From: Enterobacter chuandaensis
GTDB taxonomy: Bacteria > Pseudomonadota > Gammaproteobacteria > Enterobacterales > Enterobacteriaceae
Assembly: GCF_003594915.1 (NCBI RefSeq)
Contig: NZ_QZCS01000004.1
Location: 186,001-250,000, forward strand
Direction of reading: 5' to 3'
DNA length: 64,000 nucleotides
Part shown: one piece after another, positions 18,060 through 28,522 of the stretch
Layout of the letters: every line of letters starts with the position of its first letter
Position numbering within the stretch: position 1 is the stretch's first letter
Notes under the pieces: model-generated
Told to the model about the DNA's origin: nothing
Databases searched by the model: none
The model's input: the letters and a program-made list of their open reading frames with translations, nothing else
Made by a program: the position numbers and the translations under genes

Positions 18060-19778
18060 ATGAAAATTGAAGCTAATGATAAAGAGATACAAGATATCTT
18101 TTCATCAGGATATTTCAAAATTCCCAGATTCCAAAGGCCCTACTCCTGGGAGAAGGATGAAGTAGAAAATTTCTGGGAAGATATAACTAAAAATAATGAT
18201 GAAAATTATTTCATTGGTTCCATGGTTGTATTTCAATCCGTAAAGCCTTATTTTGGCATTGTTGATGGGCAACAACGTTTAACTACCATAACAATAATTT
18301 TATCTGTAATTAGAGATGCATTTCTTACATTAAAGCAAGACAACCTCGCAAGAGGAATACATAAATACATAGAAAAAGCAAACGTCGATAATGAAGATGA
18401 GTTTATTTTAAATTCCGAAACATCACTCCCTTTTCTACAAGGAGTTATTCAATCATACAAAAAGAACATTATCAAAGATGAAATTGGGGTAGAAGAAAGC
18501 AATCTCCAAAATGCATACAACTTGATAAAAAACAAATTAACCTCATTAATTCCACAGATAACATCTTATGATAATAAACAAATAGAACTTTTCAATGATG
18601 TTAAAGATAGTCCTATTCAAAAACTAAAAGACATCAGAGATAAAATACTTGCACTCAAGTTGGTGTTTATTCAACTTGATAATGAAGATGATGCCTATTT
18701 AATATTTGAAACTCTTAATGCCCGTGGTCGTGATTTAAAAACATCAGATCTAGTGAAAAACCTTTTCCTTAAAAAATTAAGATCAAACAATTCGCGATTT
18801 GATGCTGCAAAAATCTCATGGAATAATCTTGTATCTAAATTCGATAATGATTCAGGTGAGCAAACGTTAGATAATTACCTTCTTCATTATTGGTTGTCGG
18901 AGCATAAATACATCACTGATAAGAAGCTCTTCCCGGAGATAAAATCAACGCTAGGAGATGATAATCAGAAAGCCGAAAACCTTTTGAATACCATAATAAA
19001 AACAGCCGATTATTATAAACAAATAACTTATCCTAATAGTGTTGAATGGAGTAAACAAGAGTTAAAAATAAAAACGATATTTGAGAATCTCAATTTATTC
19101 AAAGTCAAACAACAATCATCAATGACACTTGCTCTTACTCGCGCATGGAGAGAGAATAAGATAACACTAAAAGTCCTTAAATCGTCCCTTGAAAAAATAG
19201 AGTATTTTCATTTTGTATTCAATGCAATAACATCACAGCGTTCATCTGGAGTGATCGCCACAACTTATTCAGAACATGCTATCAACCTAACCGCAACGAG
19301 TTCACATGATCAAATACAGTCTATTCTAAATTCATTATTTAAATCCCTAGATTCTAAATTACCTAGCTTTGATGAATTTTATGTTAACTTTGCTGAATTA
19401 AATTATCTTTCAAATAAAACAAGAAACAAAAATATAATTAAATACATACTATCGAAGCAGTTGGGTGATGCTATATCCTGTCTTAACATAAACCATCACC
19501 TTTTGACTATTGAACATTATATCCCAGAGTCAAACATTAAATCCGGAGTTCCAGGCGATATAATTGGAAGCATTGGTAACCTATTGCTAATCGATGAGGT
19601 AACAAATAATAATATATTAAAAAACTCCGTCATCGCTGAAAAATATAGCATATTAAACAAAAGCGGATATCCATTAACCCAAACTTATATAATGAGTCCT
19701 TTGTGGGGAGAGCAGGAAATAAAACAAAGGACCGAGATGATTGCAAAGCAACTCTATAATGGCACTAGGTTATTTTAA
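18060..19778 (+). CDS. DUF262 / DUF1524 (GmrSD-like) protein, candidate defence gene
   Basis: 572 aa protein. The N-terminus has the DUF262 signatures FQRPYSW (residues 24-30) and DGQQRLTT (69-76), typical of ParB-like NTPase folds in GmrS-type proteins. ETLNARGRDL near residue 220 is also typical. The C-terminal third carries a DUF1524-like HNH region (LTIEHYIPES, then GSIGNLLLID and a downstream Asn-rich stretch). GmrSD and related single-chain proteins restrict modified phage DNA (family knowledge). The gene is strongly AT-rich, flanked by AT-rich non-coding DNA and has no partner gene, which is typical of a recently gained stand-alone defence gene. Confidence 0.82.
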   Translation: MKIEANDKEIQDIFSSGYFKIPRFQRPYSWEKDEVENFWEDITKNNDENYFIGSMVVFQSVKPYFGIVDGQQRLTTITIILSVIRDAFLTLKQDNLARGIHKYIEKANVDNEDEFILNSETSLPFLQGVIQSYKKNIIKDEIGVEESNLQNAYNLIKNKLTSLIPQITSYDNKQIELFNDVKDSPIQKLKDIRDKILALKLVFIQLDNEDDAYLIFETLNARGRDLKTSDLVKNLFLKKLRSNNSRFDAAKISWNNLVSKFDNDSGEQTLDNYLLHYWLSEHKYITDKKLFPEIKSTLGDDNQKAENLLNTIIKTADYYKQITYPNSVEWSKQELKIKTIFENLNLFKVKQQSSMTLALTRAWRENKITLKVLKSSLEKIEYFHFVFNAITSQRSSGVIATTYSEHAINLTATSSHDQIQSILNSLFKSLDSKLPSFDEFYVNFAELNYLSNKTRNKNIIKYILSKQLGDAISCLNINHHLLTIEHYIPESNIKSGVPGDIIGSIGNLLLIDEVTNNNILKNSVIAEKYSILNKSGYPLTQTYIMSPLWGEQEIKQRTEMIAKQLYNGTRLF

Positions 19779-19783
19779 ACAAA

Positions 19784-19807
19784 AATGCCTGAGCCCCCTC
19801 AGGCATT
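19784..19807 (-). terminator. Terminator-like hairpin after the DUF262 gene, T-tract on the minus strand
   Basis: Perfect 10-bp stem AATGCCTGAG / CTCAGGCATT with a 4-base loop. On the minus strand it runs into TTTTTGTTT, whereas on the plus strand no T run follows. It can end a transcript arriving from the right on the minus strand and may also slow readthrough from the DUF262 gene. Confidence 0.7.
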
Positions 19808-20292
19808 GCCTTAAGTTCTTTCAAAGCCACAATCAATTATAAAACCCTACGCCACTAATGATTTTTCCATATATTCCCTCCTAATTCCACTTTGCTGACG
19901 AACATCAAGTTTGATTATACATACAAAAACAAGCATGACGTAAGATAGGTCAGAACCATATAAACTATCGGCACCAATAACACTTAATAAATATTTTACC
20001 AAATAACACCCCGGTTATTTTTCACTACATCAACGCCCCCGAAACACTTATATTTAATGATTTATAAAACCCATTCTAATTTACTAAAGAAAAACTCGCA
20101 ACCTGTATAACCCTGTGACGCGTCAACGAAACAGAATATAATCTCAACACCTAATACTTCTTAGATAAATAATTGCCTGTGAAAGTGGATATTTTAATGC
20201 TATCTAAGCGCCGTCTTGACTTATGAATAAAACCTACAAAAAGAGTAGAATAAAAGAGTTGCGTAGCATGCCTTTTCTTTTATACCCGCCAC
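19808..20292. other. AT-rich intergenic region
   Basis: About 480 bases of AT-rich DNA between the DUF262 gene and the chemoreceptor gene. Apart from the possible small minus-strand gene listed separately, I see no convincing coding frame, RNA gene or repeat in it. It looks like the right flank of the acquired DUF262 segment. Confidence 0.5.
19847..20002 (-). CDS. Possible small membrane protein (51 aa, TTG start) or 29 aa from ATG
   Basis: A minus-strand frame from TTG 20002 (or ATG 19936) to TAG 19847 encodes a short protein with the hydrophobic stretch LSYVMLVFVCIIKLDV and a polar tail ending MEKSLVA. Inside it, a consensus AGGAGG lies 6 bases before an in-frame ATG (19870) that would give only 7 residues. 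About 40 bases downstream is a hairpin with T-tract on this strand, so a short transcription unit is plausible. No homologue is recognised; this could also be a non-coding RNA. Confidence 0.3.
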   Translation of the reverse strand: MVKYLLSVIGADSLYGSDLSYVMLVFVCIIKLDVRQQSGIRREYMEKSLVA

Positions 20293-20314
20293 AAAAAAGG
20301 CCCCCCAAGGAGCC
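20293..20314 (-). terminator. Rho-independent terminator of the chemoreceptor gene
   Basis: On the minus strand GGCTCC - TTGG - GGGGCC is followed by TTTTTT, starting 13 bases after the stop codon of the chemoreceptor gene. Confidence 0.8.
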
Positions 20315-20326
20315 TCCCACCATCAA

Positions 20327-21877
20327 TCAAGCCTGCACCGGCAACCTAAAACTCGAAATACTCCGTGAAAGCTGCTGCGCCTGCTCTTCCAGCGATGCCG
20401 CTGCCGCGGCAGACTGCTGCACCAGCGCGGCGTTCTGCTGGGTTACGCCGTCCATCTCGGTCACCGCCTGCCCGACCTGACTGATCCCGCGGCTCTGTTC
20501 TTCAGAGGCGACGGAGATTTGCTCCATCAGCGTATTCACCTTATTCACCGACGAAATAATCGAATCAATCACTTCGCCCGAGCGGTTCACCAGCTCCGCA
20601 CCGTTTTTGACGCTGGAGACCGACTGCGCAATCAGGCTCTCGATGTCCTTAGCCGCCACCGCGCTTTTCTGCGCCAGAGTTCGCACTTCGCTGGCCACCA
20701 CCGCAAAACCGCGGCCCTGCGTGCCGGCGCGCGCCGCTTCAACCGCCGCGTTCAGCGCCAGTATGTTGGTCTGGAAGGCGATGCTGTTGATCACGCTGGT
20801 AATGTCTTCGATGCGCTTCGAGTTCGCAGCAATGGTGTTCATCGTGTCGATGACTTCGCGGGTCACCGCTTCACCGGTGTGGGCATTGTTCACCGCGTCC
20901 TGCACCAGCTTTCCGGCCTGATACACATTATCGGTATTATTCGCCACCGTCGCGCTCAGCTCTTCCATGCTCGCCGCCGTCTGGGTCAACGCGGAAGCCT
21001 GCTGCTCGGTACGCGAAGCCAGGTCGATATTCCCGGAGGCAATCTCCTGGGCCGCGTGCGTCACGGTATGACTCGCATCGCGCACCTGGGCGATGGTGGC
21101 AAGCAGTGCCTGACGCATCTGCTCCATCGAGCCCATCAGGTGGTCGATTTCGTTATGCGCACTCCCCTTCACCGGCACCGGAATGTCCAGCTTGCCTGCG
21201 GCAATCTGGCTGCAGTGCTCGCGCGCCAGGTTGACCGGGGCAAAGACGAAGCGCTTCATGAAGATGCTGACAGCAACGATCACCACCACAAACAGGCAGG
21301 CAATAACGGCAATCATCACCAGGCCGGACACGAAATTGCTGCGTGCATCCTCGTTCAGGCTTTTGGCGTATTTCTGGTGGACGGATAGGACCTGGTCGAG
21401 AATGATTTCGTACTGCCGATCGAGACGGGAAACTTCCGGGATCAGGGCGTTAAATTTGGCGACATCGTGCGCCGCAGCGGCATCGATCAGCGGCGCCAGC
21501 CCCTGATTGCGGTAGTTTTGCCAGGCGTCCTGATAGGCACTCACCAGCGGCGCTTCATCCGTCAGACGCGGCGAAGCCATAAACGCCGCAAAGGCATTGT
21601 CCGCTTTGGTCAGCGCCTCTTTCACGGCGGTTAGCTTTACAGACTCGTCCGCCGCGTTGCCCGCTTCCACCATCTTCACGTACTCCATCACCCGCACGCG
21701 CAGCGTACGGCTGTGGTTGATGGGGTCAATAATCGACAGCACCACCTGGATCTCTTTGTTCACGTTATCCAGCGAGTTATTACTTTTAATGATGAGGCCA
21801 ACGCTGGTAACGATGCTGACAACAAAGAAGAAAAGCAGCGAGAACAGGACAATCAGGGACGACTTTTTCAACGACAT
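20327..21877 (-). CDS. Methyl-accepting chemotaxis protein
   Basis: 516 aa from ATG 21877. Two membrane helices (about 8-30 and 190-212) flank a four-helix-bundle periplasmic sensor, followed by a HAMP domain and a long coiled-coil signalling domain. The hairpin tip is highly conserved ([20 protein letters not shown]). Methylation-helix sequences such as [18 protein letters not shown] are of the Tsr/Tar type. The C-terminus ends SFRLPVQA and lacks the NWETF pentapeptide that tethers CheR/CheB, so it is probably a minor receptor helped by others. The ligand is unknown. A TTG 15 bases upstream is a less likely start. Confidence 0.92.
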   Translation of the reverse strand: MSLKKSSLIVLFSLLFFFVVSIVTSVGLIIKSNNSLDNVNKEIQVVLSIIDPINHSRTLRVRVMEYVKMVEAGNAADESVKLTAVKEALTKADNAFAAFMASPRLTDEAPLVSAYQDAWQNYRNQGLAPLIDAAAAHDVAKFNALIPEVSRLDRQYEIILDQVLSVHQKYAKSLNEDARSNFVSGLVMIAVIACLFVVVIVAVSIFMKRFVFAPVNLAREHCSQIAAGKLDIPVPVKGSAHNEIDHLMGSMEQMRQALLATIAQVRDASHTVTHAAQEIASGNIDLASRTEQQASALTQTAASMEELSATVANNTDNVYQAGKLVQDAVNNAHTGEAVTREVIDTMNTIAANSKRIEDITSVINSIAFQTNILALNAAVEAARAGTQGRGFAVVASEVRTLAQKSAVAAKDIESLIAQSVSSVKNGAELVNRSGEVIDSIISSVNKVNTLMEQISVASEEQSRGISQVGQAVTEMDGVTQQNAALVQQSAAAAASLEEQAQQLSRSISSFRLPVQA

Positions 21878-21966
21878 AAACCAATACCTCAAGGAGAATT
21901 ATTCCTTATGGTTATCGGCGCTTCCAAAACTTAAATTAATTAAAGTTATTGATGGATCGGACGACG

Positions 21967-22983
21967 CTATACCCCTGACTTATAGCGCCGCTGCAGGGTG
22001 GCATCCAGCTTGCGCTGCAATGGCTGCGGCGTCTCCCCTTCGATCAGTTTGCCAATCAGATCAAAGCAGTGCCACGCCAGCTGGCGGTTGTCCTGGCGAA
22101 TGGTATCCACCGGGATCGTCAGCGAATCATACAGATAGTGATCGTCAAAGCTGGCTAACCTGATATCGCTTTGCAACAGGTTGTGCTGGCCCATATAGCG
22201 CAACACCCCTTCCAGAAGCCCACAGGCGGCGGTGAAAAGCGCTTTTGGCGGACGTCCCAGACGCGCACAAAGTTCAGCAAACATCTCGTAGCCGGAGCTC
22301 GGGTGATAGTTGCCGTGAATGATCCACTCGGGGCGCAGTTCCACACCGGCTTCACGCAGGCCTTGCTTAAACCCGTCAAGACGGTCGCGCGTCGGAGAAA
22401 GCCGCGGCTGGCCGCCGAGGAAGTAAAATTCATCCGGATGCTGGCGCGCGATGTCCGCTACCAGTGCCGTTGTCGGGGTAATCGAGTCGGTGATCACCAA
22501 TGGCAGCGCGCTGTCGTTCATATGGCGGTCAAAAAGCACCACGGGCAGCTGCTCGCTGAGCTTCAGGTAGTCCGCATCGTTCAGCATGCTGGAGGCCACA
22601 ATCAGCCCGTCCACCTGACGCGCCACCATGTTGTTCACCACCACCGTCTCCTGCCCCGGGTTTTCATCGCTGCAGGAGATCAGCAGTTGAACGCCCGCCT
22701 CGCGGCACAGCGTCTCCAGCTCGTGAGAAAAGACGGCGAAACCGTAGTTGGTGATTTCCGGAACGACAAGACCAATAGTGTGGCTGCGGTTGTCGCGCAG
22801 CGACCTGGCGTGAATGCTGGGCTGATAGTGGTGCTCTTTGGCAATCGCCAGCACGCGTTCGCGCGTCTCTTCCGCCACGCGAAGCTCTTTGCTGCGCCCG
22901 TTCAGGACCAGACTGGCGGTGGCTTTTGACACACCCGCCAGCTCCGCGATGTCTTTAATGGTGACGCGTTTTGTTTTTCTCAC
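21967..22983 (-). CDS. scrR: Sucrose operon repressor ScrR (LacI family)
   Basis: 338 aa LacI-type repressor with N-terminal HTH ([20 protein letters not shown], about 8-27), hinge region and a sugar-binding core. It is the last gene of scrYABR, 28 bases after scrB. In related scr operons ScrR responds to fructose/fructose-1-phosphate and binds palindromes of the CTAAACCGGTTTAG type. Such sites are visible in front of scrY and scrK in this window. Confidence 0.93.
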   Translation of the reverse strand: MRKTKRVTIKDIAELAGVSKATASLVLNGRSKELRVAEETRERVLAIAKEHHYQPSIHARSLRDNRSHTIGLVVPEITNYGFAVFSHELETLCREAGVQLLISCSDENPGQETVVVNNMVARQVDGLIVASSMLNDADYLKLSEQLPVVLFDRHMNDSALPLVITDSITPTTALVADIARQHPDEFYFLGGQPRLSPTRDRLDGFKQGLREAGVELRPEWIIHGNYHPSSGYEMFAELCARLGRPPKALFTAACGLLEGVLRYMGQHNLLQSDIRLASFDDHYLYDSLTIPVDTIRQDNRQLAWHCFDLIGKLIEGETPQPLQRKLDATLQRRYKSGV

Positions 22984-23011
22984 AACGACTTAGATCCGGC
23001 TGCCAAAACCC

Positions 23012-24418
23012 TCATTCTATCATGCAGGCGCGCAGCGACCAGTAGCGTAATGTGATGTCGGACGCACCTTCGAATCGCACCCGGGCCGGATGGTCAGGAA
23101 AATAGCGGCTGCTCATCACCCCTTCGCCGTGATTGATGAAAATTTCGACGCTGGAGCGGTCGCACAGAACGCGTAAATGAGTCACGTCGCCCTGCCAGTA
23201 GCGGGTCAACGTTTCACCGGTTTTCAGGCTCGCGCGTTCAAGCCGTATGCCCTGCTCATCGACGCTGAGACGCAGCGCGCCGGCAAAATCAACGCTCGCG
23301 TGCGATGCGCCCAGCTCAAACTCCAGGCGCGTCGCATCCAGGTCTGGCGCCTCGCTGGCGCGTCCCTGCCAGCGCTGCTCATCTTTACGCAGCGCCGCCA
23401 GCTCGCGGGCCGGGGTCTGCCAGAGCCTGCCATCGCGATAGCGTAATTCACGCGGGCAGGTCATCTGGTGCATCCAGCCGTGCGCCCGCGTCGGCTGAAG
23501 CATCTCTTCTCCATCCGGTACGCCCATCCAGCCGATAAGAATGCGTCGACCGTCCTCCGCCTGCGTGGTTTGCGGAGCGTAAAACTCAAAGCCCGCGTCC
23601 AGCTCGTGAAGCTCGCCGTGATCAAATGCGGCGCTGGCATAGTCAAACGCCCCGCTCATCCAGGTGGCCGGATAGGTGTTGAGGTAGCGATGCGGCTCGC
23701 GCGCCAGCCCCTGCGGGCAGCAGATCAGCACGTGCGTGCCGTCGAGGGCAAACAGGTCCGGACACTCCCACATATATCCCGCATCCGTCAGGTCGTTGAC
23801 ACCGTGACCAGCGATCTCCCCGCAGGACGCCCAGGCGTGCAAATCGGCTGATTTAAACAGCAGCACCTTGCCGCGCTTTTGCACATCCTGCGCGCCGAGA
23901 ACCATGTACCACTCCCCGTCGTGCTGCCACACCTTCGGGTCGCGTACGTGGCCAGTGTAACCTTCCGGCAGCGCCAGCACCGAACCCAGCTTCTTAAAGG
24001 TTCCATCCGCTTGTTCCTCCGCCAGGCATTGCCAGGCGGTGCGGCTGCCGTCATCAAACTTAACGTTGCCGGTGTAGCACAGGGTCAGTACGCCCTGGTT
24101 ATCCACGGCGCTACCGGAGTAGCAGCCGTTGCGGTCATACTCTTCGTCGGGCATCAGCGCCAGCGGCTCATGCTGCCAGTGCACCAGGTCCGCAGAGCTC
24201 CAGTGCCCCCAGCATTTAAAACGATGCTCGCAGGCCAGCGGGTTCCACTGATAGAACAGGTGATAGCGACCAGCAAACCAGATAAACCCGTTCGGGTCGT
24301 TCATCAGCCCCGTCACCGGCGCGGGGTGCCACTGCGGATAGTGGCTATCCGCCAGCGCCCGCGGCTGCCCTTTCATAACGGCCTGCAGGATCGCAGGCCA
24401 GCGGGAAAGTTGCGTCAT
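23012..24418 (-). CDS. scrB: Sucrose-6-phosphate hydrolase ScrB
   Basis: 468 aa GH32 enzyme that splits intracellular sucrose-6-phosphate into glucose-6-phosphate and fructose. The GH32 motifs are visible: MNDPNGF with the nucleophile Asp (about residue 41), RDPKVW, and MWECPDLF with the acid/base Glu. A C-terminal beta-sandwich follows. The ATG overlaps the scrA stop by one base (TAATG), so translation is coupled to the transporter. Fructose released here is the substrate for ScrK. Confidence 0.95.
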   Translation of the reverse strand: MTQLSRWPAILQAVMKGQPRALADSHYPQWHPAPVTGLMNDPNGFIWFAGRYHLFYQWNPLACEHRFKCWGHWSSADLVHWQHEPLALMPDEEYDRNGCYSGSAVDNQGVLTLCYTGNVKFDDGSRTAWQCLAEEQADGTFKKLGSVLALPEGYTGHVRDPKVWQHDGEWYMVLGAQDVQKRGKVLLFKSADLHAWASCGEIAGHGVNDLTDAGYMWECPDLFALDGTHVLICCPQGLAREPHRYLNTYPATWMSGAFDYASAAFDHGELHELDAGFEFYAPQTTQAEDGRRILIGWMGVPDGEEMLQPTRAHGWMHQMTCPRELRYRDGRLWQTPARELAALRKDEQRWQGRASEAPDLDATRLEFELGASHASVDFAGALRLSVDEQGIRLERASLKTGETLTRYWQGDVTHLRVLCDRSSVEIFINHGEGVMSSRYFPDHPARVRFEGASDITLRYWSLRACMIE

Positions 24419-25788
24419 TATTCAGAGTCCGTTTTATATTTCAGCAGCAGCGAGACGGTAAACGCCACGCCGAAGGCGATCACCATGCCGATAATATAGT
24501 TGAGGAGCGAGCTGGCCTGCACGATAGCCATACCCGGAATAGCGGTCAGCCCCACGGCGGTCATATACACATGGACTGACACCACCCAGGCCCCGCCCGC
24601 TGCGCCGCCGATCAGCGCGGCGATAAACGGCTTCACGAAGCGCAGGTTGATACCAAAAATGGCCGCTTCGGTGATGCCCAGCATCGCAGAAAACGCCGAC
24701 GGTAAGGTAATGGCTTTGATTTTCGCATCTTTGGTTTTAAACCACACCGCCAGACAGGCGCCGCCCTGCGCCACGTTCGCCATGGCCCAGATCGGCAGCA
24801 GGAAGTTCACGCCAATCGACGGATTCCCCAGCAGCCCGGCTTCAATCGCGTGGAAGCTGTGGTGAATACCGGTGATCACAATCACCGAGTACAGGCCGCC
24901 GAACAGTAGCCCAGCCAGCCAGCCCGCGTGGGCGATCAGCGTGCTCAGGATAAAGGAGATGCCGTCGCCCAGCGCACGCCCTGCCGGGCCGATAATCAGC
25001 AAGGCGATAAAGCCGGAGATAACGACGGTGAGGAACGGCGTCAAAATCAGATCCAGGGCGTCCGGGATCGCGCGGCGCAGGTTCTTCTCGACGATGCTCA
25101 TAAACCAGACGGCCAGCAGCACCGGGAATACCGTGCCCTGATAGCCAATCATCGCAATCTCAAGGCCGAAGAAGTTCATGGTGTGGAAGCCGGAAGCCAC
25201 GCCCCAGGCGTTGGTCAGCGCCGGGTGCGTCAGAATGCCGCCCAGCGTCGCGCCCAGATACGGGTTACCCCCAAATTCCCGCGCGGCGGTAAAGCCGATC
25301 AGGATTGGCAGAATGATAAACGCTGCCGAGCTGCACATATCCAGCATGATGTAGAGCGCGTTATCTGCATTGACCCAGCCGTAGGTTTTCACCATCCCGA
25401 GCAGGCCCATCAGCAGACCGGACGCCACAATCGCGGGAATGATCGGGACAAAGATGTTGGAGAGCAGACGCGCAATGCGCTGGAACGGGTTCAGCTTGCG
25501 CGCCGCCAGGTCCGCGGCTTCCGACTTACTGGATTCGCTAATCCCCGCCGCCTGAATAAACGCGGCGTAGACTTTATTCACCACGCCCGTGCCGAAAATC
25601 ACCTGCATCTGCCCGGCGTTACGAAAACAGCCTTTAACGCCCTCGACCTTGCCGATAGCCTGCTGATCGGCAAGCGCGTCGTCGACCAGCACCAGACGAA
25701 GACGCGTAGCGCAGTGCGCCGCGCTGGCGATATTTTCCTTGCCACCGAGCAGCGGAATAAGCTCGCGGGCGATTTGATTAACATCCAT
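24418..25788 (-). CDS. scrA: Sucrose-specific PTS enzyme IIBC ScrA
   Basis: 456 aa inner-membrane PTS transporter. The N-terminal IIB domain has its phosphorylation Cys at residue 26 (AHCATRLRL); the rest is a IIC membrane domain with about ten helices and the TGIHHSFHAIEAGL motif typical of sucrose/beta-glucoside IIC. There is no IIA domain, so it should use IIA-Glc (Crr), as known for ScrA. The ATG at 25788 follows a GAGG Shine-Dalgarno; an in-frame extension upstream is unlikely to be translated. It overlaps scrB by one base. Confidence 0.95.
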   Translation of the reverse strand: MDVNQIARELIPLLGGKENIASAAHCATRLRLVLVDDALADQQAIGKVEGVKGCFRNAGQMQVIFGTGVVNKVYAAFIQAAGISESSKSEAADLAARKLNPFQRIARLLSNIFVPIIPAIVASGLLMGLLGMVKTYGWVNADNALYIMLDMCSSAAFIILPILIGFTAAREFGGNPYLGATLGGILTHPALTNAWGVASGFHTMNFFGLEIAMIGYQGTVFPVLLAVWFMSIVEKNLRRAIPDALDLILTPFLTVVISGFIALLIIGPAGRALGDGISFILSTLIAHAGWLAGLLFGGLYSVIVITGIHHSFHAIEAGLLGNPSIGVNFLLPIWAMANVAQGGACLAVWFKTKDAKIKAITLPSAFSAMLGITEAAIFGINLRFVKPFIAALIGGAAGGAWVVSVHVYMTAVGLTAIPGMAIVQASSLLNYIIGMVIAFGVAFTVSLLLKYKTDSE

Positions 25789-25853
25789 AGATACCTCTGC
25801 CTGACTTCTTTTTATGATGTGCGAAACGCCCCCGCGGGCGGGAGCGTGATGGG

Positions 25854-27383
<1,530 letters not shown>

Positions 27384-27413
27384 CTAAAAGTATTAATCGA
27401 ACGTGCTAAATTG

Positions 27414-27427
27414 CTAAACCGGTTTAG
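27414..27427. promoter_or_regulatory. ScrR operator upstream of scrY (perfect palindrome)
   Basis: CTAAACCGGTTTAG, a perfect 14-base palindrome 43 bases upstream of the scrY start. It matches the LacI-family operator type known for ScrR. A half-site (CTAAACCTG) follows at about 27439-27447. Confidence 0.8.
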
Positions 27428-27473
27428 GTTGCTGATACTAAACCTGTGAATTTTGGATCGGCAATCTTTTTTG

Positions 27474-27487
27474 CTAAACCGTTTTAG
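27474..27487. promoter_or_regulatory. Second ScrR operator upstream of scrY
   Basis: CTAAACCGTTTTAG, differing by one base from the perfect palindrome 60 bases away. The spacing would allow looping or cooperative repression of the scrYABR promoter. Confidence 0.75.
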
Positions 27488-27543
27488 TAAGTGTGATCGA
27501 GGCGACAATTCAGGCCGCCGGATAGCGGCCAGTGAGGGAAGGA

Positions 27544-28434
27544 TTACAGGTCGTGCTGCCAGGGTAACGCGGTCATCGCCCCCTTTGCCGTGGTGGCTAA
27601 CGCGCCGCAGCGCTGGGCTAAGGCGATTGCCGGGACCAGTTCCTGACCGGCGGCGAGCCCGTAGAGCAGCCCGGAGACGAAGGCATCGCCCGCGCCGGTG
27701 GTATCTACGCATTTCACAGGGGTTGCAGGATAGTGTTTCACCGCGCTCTGATGCCAGGCGATAACGCCCTCTTTACCCTGCGTCACCAGCACCAGACGCG
27801 CCGGACAGCGCTGCATCAGCGTGTTCAGACCTGCCTGTACCTCCGCATCGCCGGTTAAAAATGCCAGTTCCTCAACGGAGAGTTTGACCACGTCGGCGCT
27901 TTGCAGAGCCTGTTCCAGGCAGCGACGCAGCGCGTTCTCATCCGGCCAGAGATCCGGGCGAATATTGGGGTCGAAGCTCACATAACCGCCCGCCTTCCGG
28001 ATGGCGTCCATCGCCTGAAAGGTCGCCGAGCGGCTCGGCTCTGCGCTTAGCGCTATGGAACAGACGTGAAGCCACTCGCCCGCCCTGAAGGTCGGCAGGT
28101 CGGCGGGTTCCAGAAACAGATCGGCGCTCGGGCGCACCATGAAGGTAAACGAGCGTTCGCCGTGGTCGTCCAGATCCACCACCACCGTCGAGGTGCGGTG
28201 TGCCGGGTCAAGGCGCATATGCTTCACGTCGACCCGCTCGTCAGCGAGCGTTTTTGCCATAAAGCGCCCGAAGGGATCGTCGCCAACTCTGCCGATAAAT
28301 GCGCTTTTGCCCCCCAGCCGGGCAATGCCCACCGCCACGTTGGCCGGTGCGCCGCCGGGGCACTGCAGTAATCGCCCTTCACCATCAGGCAGTAAATCCA
28401 CCACCGCATCGCCCAGTACCCAAATTTTCTTCAT
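27544..28434 (-). CDS. scrK: Fructokinase ScrK
   Basis: 296 aa PfkB/ribokinase-family sugar kinase that phosphorylates the fructose released by ScrB. The N-terminal signature PGGAPANVAVGIARLGGKSAFIG (written here only as landmark PGGAPANVAVG, about 29-39) and the C-terminal DTTGAGDAFVSGLLY with the catalytic Asp are present. The ATG at 28434 has a GAGG Shine-Dalgarno. Its own ScrR operator lies 25 bases upstream, so scrK and scrYABR are separate but co-regulated units. Confidence 0.94.
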   Translation of the reverse strand: MKKIWVLGDAVVDLLPDGEGRLLQCPGGAPANVAVGIARLGGKSAFIGRVGDDPFGRFMAKTLADERVDVKHMRLDPAHRTSTVVVDLDDHGERSFTFMVRPSADLFLEPADLPTFRAGEWLHVCSIALSAEPSRSATFQAMDAIRKAGGYVSFDPNIRPDLWPDENALRRCLEQALQSADVVKLSVEELAFLTGDAEVQAGLNTLMQRCPARLVLVTQGKEGVIAWHQSAVKHYPATPVKCVDTTGAGDAFVSGLLYGLAAGQELVPAIALAQRCGALATTAKGAMTALPWQHDL

Positions 28435-28457
28435 GTTATCCTCGCAGCTAAACAATA

Positions 28458-28471
28458 TTAAACCGTTTTAG
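28458..28471. promoter_or_regulatory. ScrR operator upstream of scrK
   Basis: TTAAACCGTTTTAG, nearly identical to the two palindromes before scrY, centred 30 bases upstream of the scrK start codon. It places scrK in the ScrR regulon. Confidence 0.75.
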
Positions 28472-28522
28472 CTATTTAAGCACAGGCAGGGTAAAGGGGA
28501 AATAACGCGGGAGGAAAATTGC

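Noticed and set aside
20223-20480. 85-codon plus-strand frame at the end of the chemoreceptor gene
   Set aside because: It covers the chemoreceptor terminator and the antisense of its conserved C-terminus; the Cys-rich composition is artefactual.
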